From the NCBI RefSeq assembly GCF_029227915.1, contig NC_079887.1:10664001-10728000 (forward strand): DNA of 64,000 bases, read 5' to 3'. The position numbers and the translations under genes are program-made. The DNA comes from Hydractinia symbiolongicarpus (Eukaryota; Cnidaria; Hydrozoa; Anthoathecata; Hydractiniidae). Shown in pieces: positions 1 to 8,384 of the stretch. Positions within the stretch are counted from its first letter, which is position 1, and each line of letters begins with the position of its first letter. Below the pieces are notes generated by a model. It ran no database searches, had not been told where the DNA came from, and was given only the letters and a program-made list of their open reading frames with translations.

Positions 1-252
1 ATAAGGAAAAAATGTGGGGATCTGATAGGTCTCTCCGAAAATCAAAATGGCAATGTTTTTGTATGACCTTGTTTTTAGTTTGTGTACATAAAACTTGATT
101 TTTTTGTTTTGTTTAGATTACCAGCATCCATCATTTCTATTCATACTAAAATTTGCGCTAAGAGAGCACCAACCGCCACAAGAGACACGACGAAAAACGC
201 CCAAACAAACGCCACACAAAATAAACAAAACCGAAACAGTCTGTGTTGGGAT

Positions 253-1233
253 ATGGGGATTACTTCCGACGAAGAAAACGCTAAGTCAACAAGCAAATGT
301 AGCTTCAATCAAGAGAAAACCTTGAAAAGTAGTGCTCCAATAACAAGCTCGTTACAATCACAATGGTTATCCGCGTCATCTAACACCTGTGCGAGAAAAG
401 AATGGGTTAATCGTGAAACGGATTTGCTGCCTATTCAGTTATCTGACGAAGAAGATCCGATACCCTATACAATAAAGACGCCTGCAAAACGCAGCTCCTC
501 ATCTTCTACTTTAAACTCTCCAAATTCTATTACCGATAGTGCAATGCAACACTTACTTCATACCCCAACAGCTGAGAATATTTCTATACCATCCAGACGT
601 TGTTCATATTCGGCCCGTGGCAAAAGAAAAGCAAGCGGTTCTTTTGCAGACAGAAGAAGACTATCGTCTGTTGACAATGCCTTGGAAATCGTTTCTTTGG
701 TGGACTCTCCACCTGGCGGAGGGATTGTAAATAATAAGGTCAGTCGCACTAAAAAATCAAACTATATTTCATTAGATAACGAACAGTCAACCGTGCAAAG
801 TCGGACAAACACACTACAAAAAACAAATGTTAATAAAGTCAAGAAATCAGAGGTGGAATTAAACCATGGATTAAACAAATTAAAAAATTGCAAAAAAGTA
901 GAAAATACTTCAGACATGGAAAATATCGACTGGAGTGCACCTAAAAGCGGAATAACTATGAAAAGTTTGTCAGCAATTAAAACTAAAGAACAAAATGATA
1001 CTACAGTTACTCAAGAATGTCCTATATGCCTCATGCAGATTGAAAAATATCGCATAGGTATACACGCATCAGTATGCGATGGTACCGCGTTGGACCCCAT
1101 ACCACACACGAATTACACTGAAGAAAACTCTTATGATAATGTCAGGTTAGTTGAATGTCCACTGTGCTCAAAAATGCTCGATGAGGATATTATTCAAGTC
1201 CACGTTAACCATTGTTTAGACTCATCGTTTTAG
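253..1233 (+). CDS. Protein with two C-terminal Rad18-type (UBZ4) zinc fingers
   Basis: An open frame of 326 codons from ATG 253 to TAG 1233. The frame stays open upstream to a likely acceptor (tttag at 112-116), so the protein may start in an earlier exon; the sequence just before 253 looks more like 5' UTR. Most of the protein is Ser/Thr/Lys-rich and probably disordered, with acidic patches (SDEE, LSDEED). The last 80 residues hold two fingers with exact C-x2-C-x11-H-x3-C spacing, one starting at the CPIC codons (about 1018) and one at CPLC near the C-terminus. This is the UBZ4 pattern, which in RAD18, WRNIP1, SLX4 and Pol kappa binds ubiquitin and recruits DNA-repair factors. A nuclear DNA-damage role is inferred from the fingers alone; I cannot name the orthologue. 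AATAAA lies at 1680. Confidence 0.6.
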   Translation: MGITSDEENAKSTSKCSFNQEKTLKSSAPITSSLQSQWLSASSNTCARKEWVNRETDLLPIQLSDEEDPIPYTIKTPAKRSSSSSTLNSPNSITDSAMQHLLHTPTAENISIPSRRCSYSARGKRKASGSFADRRRLSSVDNALEIVSLVDSPPGGGIVNNKVSRTKKSNYISLDNEQSTVQSRTNTLQKTNVNKVKKSEVELNHGLNKLKNCKKVENTSDMENIDWSAPKSGITMKSLSAIKTKEQNDTTVTQECPICLMQIEKYRIGIHASVCDGTALDPIPHTNYTEENSYDNVRLVECPLCSKMLDEDIIQVHVNHCLDSSF

Positions 1234-1679
1234 TAACTTGTTTTTTATGGTAGAAATGCTGATGTTCGTCGCATAAGTATTTTATATTAACTATGAAATC
1301 ATGTGGACAGAAAGCGAAAAATCGAACGTTATATATATTAGGAACAGAAGGTCTTTTCAGTACATTTGTTATGACTGCAAGATGTTTTAATGTTAATGCT
1401 GGAAATTCTCGCAGGAAGGAAATTTCTCTGTTAGAAAAAAAAACATGGCTGCTGCGATTTTATGGAATAAAAAAGTGTAACTTACAAAACTTTGGAAACC
1501 TGGTTTATATTTTGCAAACAAATTATTTCGTAATTACAAGAAAGATCTGACATTAATTTAGGTACACGCTCTTTCCATTCATGCCTCATCTCATCCTAAG
1601 TTTTTCGTTTTACTTCAATTTTATGTTCATTTAATTTTTATTTTTATTTTATATGTACAGAAATTAGTATCAAAGTGTG

Positions 1680-1685
1680 AATAAA
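1680..1685 (+). promoter_or_regulatory. Poly(A) signal of the zinc-finger gene
   Basis: AATAAA about 450 bases after the stop codon, followed by a GT-rich stretch. The interval 1234-1679 is then 3' UTR. An 85-codon open frame inside it (1293-1550) is lysine-rich with no recognisable motif and is not called. Confidence 0.5.
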
Positions 1686-1699
1686 TATTGAGTGTGACA

Positions 1700-2298
1700 G
1701 ATGATGTTGTTTTCTTAATCTATCTTTCTTTTATCGTTGAAAATTTCACTCTGTGTAAAAAATTAGGCATTATCGGACAAAAATATGGGACAAGTTTCAC
1801 GAAACGGTTACAGTGAAAAGTTATTCTTCTAACCTCGAAAAAATTCCATTACTTTTTTGAATTTTCCGTTTTTAAAAATCGTTTGTCAATTTTCTATGGC
1901 AAAAGTCAAAAAACGCTTAAAACAACTTTGGTATTTCAATACAAAATACATCGGACAAAAATTTTGCCAATCCTGAAAAATATCGTCACATTTGTCTGAC
2001 ATTTTTTGGTCTGTACATGTCAAACATAGATAAATTACAAGAGGTAAATTGAGAGTACTTTGGGAAAAAGTGTGTGTGCGGAAAAAGGTTAATCGTGAAG
2101 TGCAAAAGTTTTCCCGCGAAATGTGGCAATTACAAATAGTCTCCAATAGTTTTCTTATTTGGAAATAAATAGATGAAAAGTATTCAACATATTTCTATAG
2201 CCGCGAAAAAATTTTCCGCAAAATGTTTTGGACAAAAATACAATGCATAATTTTCTTTTGAAAACACATTGTAATGAGAGCCAGCGTTGTTAGTGTTG
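1700..2298. other. Intergenic, no gene seen
   Basis: AT-rich sequence with several short CGCGAAA/TTTCGCG words that recur elsewhere in the window (for example near 5480 and 8060). No coding frame with usable splice sites was found on either strand. Confidence 0.4.
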
Positions 2299-2535
2299 CT
2301 ACTCTTCCATCCCCAATGGTTCGTAGATCTTGTCTAGGCCGTCGCCATAGTAAAACTTATTCGAAATATGGCGTGTTTTAGCCAAGTTCATAAAGTCCTT
2401 CATAACGTTGAAAATTCGACTTAAATTCTCTACCACCTTTTCCGCGTCCTTCTGCTTTATTTCCACTTTGTTTAATTGATCAAATTTCTCCGATAGAAGA
2501 GTCTTTTGATCACCATAGTGTTCTTGCGTTTTCTT
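2299..2535 (-). pseudogene. Unrecognised coding remnant, C-terminal fragment
   Basis: On the minus strand a frame with no ATG near its start stays open for 78 codons and ends at TAG 2299-2301. Its composition is protein-like: Lys/Glu/Leu/Asn-rich and helix-forming (EKFDQLNKVEIKQKDAEKV), then a Gly/Tyr/Pro tail (YYGDGLDKIYEPLGMEE). Codon third positions are less AT-rich than the surroundings. Just upstream (2535-2620) the same style of basic peptide continues in another frame (RKYRVARSKRKRK), so at least one frameshift or a missing splice separates the pieces. I read it as a decayed gene or mobile-element fragment. I do not recognise the family. Confidence 0.35.
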
Positions 2536-2639
2536 TTACTCCTAGCGACCCTGTATTTTCGCAGTTCAGTTGCATTTTTTTAACTTTCCCAACAACTTAA
2601 TAAAAATTTAAGAAATCCTTAATGTGATGGACACTAAGC

Positions 2640-4181
2640 ATGTTAAATGCCGACGTTTGAACAATGGGAGATGTGGTCGTAAGCGCTTTATGCAAAGGAG
2701 CCTCAGAAGGTCTCTACAGCCATTTAATTCAACTTTTTTTATTTGCCAGCCTGTTACTTAACACGTCAGTATTCGCTAATGCCGTGTACCGACATGAATT
2801 AGAAACGACGCTATTGTCACTGGACAGCTAATAATTTATCGGTAAAAAATTCCGCTCTAAACAATCAAATTGAGAAAAAGAAATTACTTTATTCTGTTGT
2901 GGTATAACCAATGGTATGACACGATTCTTTTGTTTTAAAATTTTTCGACCGTGTAATTATGTATTATATGGAGATTTTAGTAATGTAAATCGATTTTACT
3001 TGTACAAGTTTTTTTTTAAAAGATGTTACTCCGCGTAAGTTGTTCATATTTTTACATGGTAAATCTACAGTACATTAAGAATATTCGCATTTTGTTTTTA
3101 TTTTTGACAAATTTTAAACTCGTGGTTTTATTTAAATATTGTGTTTATTTACAGCAGTAATGATAGTTATAAACTAAAAAACATTTGCTTCAAATTTTGT
3201 TATTGTTGAGTTATCTTCAATGTTTAAATTGTTGACGAATTTCAAATCCGCTAGGTTACGCATGACATATTTCAACAACGTTCTACAAAGCAGCACTTCA
3301 CATTTGTTTTTGTAAGTAGAATGGAGTTCACCACATATCGTGTTTTTTCACAAAGTAGTAAATATGTTTGTTGTTTCACTTTTCGTATTTTAGTCACGAT
3401 GTGAGTTTTTATTACTTGGTCATTGTTAAAGTAATTTATTGACCAAGCCAGTGTTCTAACGCGTTTTCGAAGAATAAGTAGTTGGTTTAGTAGTAGATGG
3501 TGGATGGTTTAGTAGTAGAGCATTGCATTTGTGATCATAAAGTTGCAGGCTTAAGTACTTTGCACTTTAATTGTAGTGTTGTCAGCCCGTTTTGAATCCT
3601 GTACCGCCCGCTAACTATTTTGCGGGCAGGTTAAGAATGCTATTGTAACTTACTTTATCGTAAGGACGCTTCAATTTGGTTTTTTCTAGTGAGGTTACTT
3701 GTGGAAACAGACTTCTGCAAGATATCGTAACATTAAAATATGGTGGTTTCTAATAACAGGGGCCCTATCATTGTTGAAACCAAACCAGATAGCTATGTTG
3801 ATGTTTAACCTAGGCAGAAAACATTAACTATATATACCTTTTTATTTACCTTTTGATTTATATATATAACCATTTGATTTTTTGTACTTCGTCCCAAACA
3901 AATTGTTTGGTAATTGTTTAATTTTTGGCAATTTTGGGGCGATTGTTTATTTTGGCACACGTTATTTCGCACACGTGTTTTTTTAATCCGAGTACCGGTC
4001 GCGGCCTTTTTTCACTGGAATAAGTTGAAGTTTTAACGAGAGGTTATGGAGTGAGCTGTTACGGTTAAATTCGTCACCTATGTTTTCCATTTTACAATAA
4101 CTTTTCATAATATGCTGTACTAATCAATCACCTTCATTCCTGACTTTATAATCTTCTATAAATATGTCATGTATTTACATG
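2640..4181. other. Intergenic; contains one tRNA-like SINE head
   Basis: AT-rich. The only structured part is the tRNA-like segment at 3495-3570. No coding frame longer than background was found. Confidence 0.4.
3495..3570 (+). repeat. Probable tRNA-derived SINE head
   Basis: TGGTTTAGTAG (3505-3515) matches the pol III box A consensus TRGYNNARNNG exactly. GGCTTAAGTAC (3548-3558) is a three-mismatch box B, and the two starts are 43 bases apart, as in a tRNA gene. The sequence does not fold into a clean cloverleaf, so a SINE head or old tRNA pseudogene is likelier than a working tRNA. Confidence 0.4.
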
Positions 4182-4190
4182 TATAAAAAA
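4182..4190 (+). promoter_or_regulatory. Possible TATA box of the nucleoside hydrolase gene
   Basis: TATAAAAAA about 100 bases before the ATG. In sequence this AT-rich such words occur by chance, so position is the only support. Confidence 0.3.
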
Positions 4191-4289
4191 GAAAGCGATT
4201 TTGTTTTCTTGCTCTTTGTAACAAAATCATAAAGATATGGAAACAAGGTTGTTATCCAATATGTTTTCTTTAAAAACTATAGTAAAATT

Positions 4290-7072
4290 ATGAAGGTGAT
4301 TATCGATACAGATCCTGGCATAGATGATGCTGTTGCCATAGGGATGGTGATTTCCCGGAAGGATATCGAAGTTGTAGGCATCACAACAGTCAATGGAAAT
4401 GTCGATGTGGAAAAATCAACTATTAACACGTTGAAGATTTTAGAAGCTTTCGATCGAAAGGATATACCAGTTTTTAAAGGGGCGTATTCCCCATTGGTTG
4501 GTAAGTTTGTGGTTTAATTTTTTTATTTCATGTTTTTGTTTAGCTTTGATAACCCTGGCTTTGATATACTGCTACTGATATACTTTGATATACTGGTAGC
4601 CGATCGCCACTTTGTGCTACGGATGCACGAAATATCGATGCGGAAAATAAGTCTGAAGGGCGGTAAATCCGTGGATTTTTCCTCGGGCTGAGAACTAGTT
4701 TGTTATATTATACGTAAGATGAGCGATTTTAGCACTCGTTTATTAATCGAGAAATGACCGTTTTGTTGTTAAAGAATTATGATACAGTCGAAAACCTGAA
4801 GAGGTTGAAATAGTTTCATAGACTATTTTTTCATGAGAGTATGCAGCCCTGGAATCCAAAACCTTAAGTAAAAGAATTTTTATGCTGGCCAATGAATTTT
4901 TATGCTGGCCAATGAATTTTTATGCTAGCCAATGAATTTTTATGCTGGCCAATGAATTTTTATGCTGGCCAATGAATTTTTATGCTCGCCAATGAATTGT
5001 TATGCTGGCCAATGAATTTTTATGCTAGCCAATGAATTTTTATGCTGGCCAATGAATTTTTATGCTCGCCAATGAATTTTTATGCTGGCTAATGTATTTT
5101 TATGCTCGCCAATGAATTTTTATGCTGGCCAATGAATTTTTATGCTAGCCAATGAATTTTTATGCTCGCCAATGAATTTTTATGCTGGCCAATGAATTTT
5201 TATGCTAGCCAATGAATTTTTATGCTGGCCAATGAATTTTTATGCTCGCCAATGAATTTTTATGCTGGCTAATGTATTTTTATGCTGGTCAATGAATTTT
5301 TATGCTGGCCAATGAATTTTTATGCTGGCCAATGAATTTTTATGCTGGCCAATGAATTTTTATGCTGGCTAATGTATTTTTATGCTGGCCAATGGATTTG
5401 CTGCTCAATAGTAATTTTGGGATCCGCAAAATGTTTAATGCATGACTTAGTTTTTGTCAAGAATTTTTGCAGAAAAAAAAAATTTCGCGATTTGAGAAAA
5501 AACCCAGCGAAACCGCGAAGCTTTCTTCCATCGAATATTTCTGACAAAAGTTGGATGACGACAAGAGACATTAAGAAAGGTAAGACCGGAACTCTTTCAA
5601 AATAAAAAATCTCGAAAAGTGAGAGTTCATTTCATACTGTACATGCTCTATTTGGAAAACTCAGAAAAGTTTTTTCTGTTTATAAGATTTAAACGATATT
5701 TCTTTCTATTGCAGTTTTATGACGTTCGAAAGCAATTTTTTGTACATTCTGTATTATTGTACACAATTCTTAGTAACCTGAACCCCATATAAATACAAAA
5801 TTGAGCTAGTATTTCAATGTGGTTGGACGGAGGCAGGAAATTGTAATTCGACATATTTTTAGCTTGCTCACACGATGGAACATATTGGCACGGTGACGAC
5901 GGGTTGGGAAACGTCAAATGCTCCACTCCAAATGCGACACCACTACAAGAAGAAAATGCTTCGATTGCAATGAACCGTCTAGCCCATCAACATAAAGGAG
6001 AAATCACCTTAATTGCGTTAGGTCCACTAACTAATTTAGCTCTAGCGTTGAGGTGAGATGTTGTTGTGAATATTCTGTCTTGGTGAGCCACAGTAAAGAA
6101 TTGGTTTTTATAAGTTCTATTTGCTTGTCTTGTAAAAAGTTTTAGTTTTTTTATTTCGATTAACAAAATACATTTTTGATTTCTTTTAATTTCGCAAAAG
6201 CTGATTGAAATACCCATTCAGAAATTGTTTAACTTGATGAAGATGGAATCAAGTAGCTACATAATAATTAACTAAATTTTGTATTTTTGTATCCTTGGTT
6301 TAAGTACCTATTTAGTCCCGAGTACATAATTTGACCATGGGTACGTAATTTTATATGGGTACATTATTTGATCCTAGGTATTTAATTGGGTCTTGGTAAC
6401 ATAGCTGGGCACATAAATTGATTTCGGGTACATGTTTCACATTTCATTTATATTTTGATTCTGGTACATAGCAGGATCCTAAGAACATAGTCAAAGCTTG
6501 AGTACACACTGGTCCTCTTTACTCTAAGTGCGTCAGGATTTTTAAAAAACATTTTTTTTAGGATTAACAAAAACCTACCAGGCGATCTGAAAGAACTTAT
6601 TATTATGGGAGGAAATTACAAAGGAGTTGGAAATATCACAATGTCTGCCGAATTTAACTTCTTTGTCGATCCTGTTGCAGCTCATATTGTCATGGAAGAA
6701 TTCACGTGTCCTAAATTTTTAGTCACGTGGGAACTGTCAAAACAGCCTTTTCTTGAACTTAGTCACTTGGAGGAATATCGTAGCCATGACAATAAGCAAT
6801 CGAAATTCATGAATGAAGTTGTACCTGCAACGCAACGCAGTTTTTGCGATGCGTTGGCTGTTGCTGTGGCAACCAATCGCGAGGTTATTCGAAAAAAGCA
6901 CGAAGTATACGCCACTGTGGAAATGCATGGTTCGTTTACAAAGGGACTGGTGGTCATTGATTGGGAGCCCGAATTTCGACAGGTGGGTGAGTCGAAACAA
7001 TGCAATGTTTTTATTGTTGATGAAATTGATATTGAGCTGTACCAGAAGTTGTTTTTGGAATCAGTTAAATGA
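4290..7072 (+). CDS. Inosine-uridine preferring nucleoside hydrolase (3 exons)
   Basis: Exons 4290-4500, 5863-6052 and 6562-7072 join in phase (phase 1, then phase 2) to 303 residues, normal for the family. The enzyme splits ribonucleosides into base and ribose in purine/pyrimidine salvage. Residues 6-14 hold the DTDPGIDDA calcium/ribose-binding signature, here at the extreme N-terminus. Exon 2 gives HGDDGLGN and LIALGPLTNLALAL. Exon 3 gives GNITMSAEFNFFVDPVAA. The late active-site pair, His-Asp in the Crithidia enzyme, reads Cys229-Asp230 (SFCDALAVA). There is no signal peptide, so it is probably cytosolic. Vertebrates lack this enzyme class while many invertebrates and microbes keep it, so it need not be a recent transfer; introns argue for a resident gene. 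The exact substrate cannot be told. Confidence 0.9.
4501..5862 (+). other. Intron 1 of the nucleoside hydrolase gene
   Basis: Starts GTAAGT after TTGGTTG and ends TTTTTAG. It carries a minus-orientation copy of the GCCCGTGG hairpin repeat (4595-4700) and the 20-bp satellite (4874-5393). The 87-codon frame at 5342 begins inside the satellite and is not a gene. Confidence 0.75.
4874..5393 (+). repeat. 20-bp satellite, 26 units
   Basis: Twenty-six head-to-tail copies of TTTTATGCTGGCCAATGAAT or close variants. Units differ mostly at the GGCC core (GGCC, AGCC, CGCC, GGCT, GGTC), and GGCT units are followed by AATGT instead of AATGA. The variant order shows a higher-order pattern described in the findings. 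Confidence 0.95.
6297..6515 (+). repeat. Degenerate GTACATA minisatellite
   Basis: About ten imperfect units of roughly 18-26 bases built round GGGTACATAATTTGA, in intron 2 of the nucleoside hydrolase gene just before the exon 3 acceptor. Confidence 0.5.
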
Positions 7073-7212
7073 GAATATGAGTATTAATATTTCTAGTATT
7101 TATTTTTTTGTATATGTATGAAATATGTGAATTGACAGGGCAATCTCCCTATAATCGAGATACAAGTTTTCTACGTCCCACAAAAGATTTTCTTTTAAAT
7201 TAAATTTTGAGA

Positions 7213-7218
7213 AATAAA
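7213..7218 (+). promoter_or_regulatory. Poly(A) signal of the nucleoside hydrolase gene
   Basis: AATAAA 140 bases after the stop codon. Confidence 0.5.
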
Positions 7219-7540
7219 TGGAATTTTTCGTCGTACTATCGAAAAATTGTCCTTGTTGTAGAAAACATAAATGCTCCTTCCTTACCTATAAACATTTTTT
7301 CATCTTCTTCGGAAAGTTAGAAGTAATTTGAAAATAGATAAACATTTTCGCAAGATAGAATTATTCATCTGACAAAAACGACGAAAGATGTTTTCGATAG
7401 ATATGGTAGTTTTCTTTTATCGTTTGTTTAGCGGAAAACAAAATTACATCGCAAAAAGTATTTTGATCGTCATGCGCTCGCTTAACGCCAACAAAATCAT
7501 AATGCGAATTTTATGTTTGACCGGAGCAATGAAAGTAAAA

Positions 7541-7751
7541 GGTACCGTGGCGGATTTGGACAACTGCGTCTACATAAATCTGCTGCGCTTACAGAGGCAT
7601 TATCTTGAGCGACCCTAGTCACTTGTTAAGCATCGCGTTAAGAAAGGCGGTAAGTTAGGCCACTGCCTATCATTAAATTAATTAGCAGACAGCGCCCCTG
7701 CAACCTCGGCGGTTTCATGTAGGCGCAGTTGTCTAAATCTACCACGGCAAC
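7541..7751. repeat. Long imperfect inverted repeat (foldback element)
   Basis: The left arm (7541-7600) and right arm (7692-7751) are reverse complements over about 60 bases, sharing CCGTGG, GATTT, GACAACTGCG and CTACAT blocks, with a 90-base loop. The region is clearly less AT-rich than its surroundings. The predicted 76-residue frame ending here (7388-7618) is a by-product. Confidence 0.75.
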
Positions 7752-7759
7752 AAAGCGGT

Positions 7760-8210
7760 GACAACTGTACAGACAACCTGTTTATAAATAATCTAGCTAG
7801 CTAATGCAAAAAAAGTTAAGTTAATTTTATCAGAAAACTTGATTTATTGAATTTTGGATAAAAAATAAGGGAATTTTTTTGTCATTTAAGTTATATTTGC
7901 ATGTCATGCGTGATATATAAGATGATTTTACATGTTGTCTTTATCTTCACAGTGTTCAACAATTTATTCACCGCCATTTGCTCCACTTTTGTGTATGGTT
8001 TTTTAAAAAAAAATTTACCTCCGAATTAAATTCGAGAATCGAAATCCTGAACGATTTCGCGAGATTAAATTTTAAAAAGGTCGAAAATCGCGAAATTCAT
8101 TTCTTGTTTTGTTTTCTATTAAAATATCACAAGACATTTTGAATTAACTTCAGAAGTAAACATCTGCACGAGCCTTACAGTTCTCCTTCAAAGTGTGTAA
8201 AATTGGTTAC
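7760..8210. other. Intergenic between convergent genes
   Basis: AT-rich sequence between the nucleoside hydrolase (+) and metalloproteinase (-) 3' ends. No gene seen. Confidence 0.4.
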
Positions 8211-8216
8211 TTTATT
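8211..8216 (-). promoter_or_regulatory. Poly(A) signal of the metalloproteinase gene
   Basis: TTTATT on the plus strand (AATAAA on the gene strand), about 170 bases past the stop of the ShKT exon. Confidence 0.45.
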
Positions 8217-8384
8217 CCGGAACCTTTAAATTGGTTATCTATGTTTTTAATCGTGTTCATCTTTTTTTTTCTGGTAAAATAATGCAGATTGATAAGGCAA
8301 GTTAGCTAATTGCGAAAAGCGTCATGGAAATAAGAAGGGGCGAAAGAATTAAAGAATTCCTATTGTAAACCGACAGGATCTGTT

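Noticed and set aside
1293..1550. 85-codon plus-strand frame after the zinc-finger gene
   Set aside because: Lies in the 3' UTR before AATAAA, lysine/leucine-rich by composition, no motif.
4874..5393. CRISPR-like array
   Set aside because: Units are contiguous with no spacers; it is a satellite in an animal gene intron.
7388..7618. 76-codon plus-strand frame
   Set aside because: Its second half is the left arm of the inverted repeat and the first half is AT-rich background.
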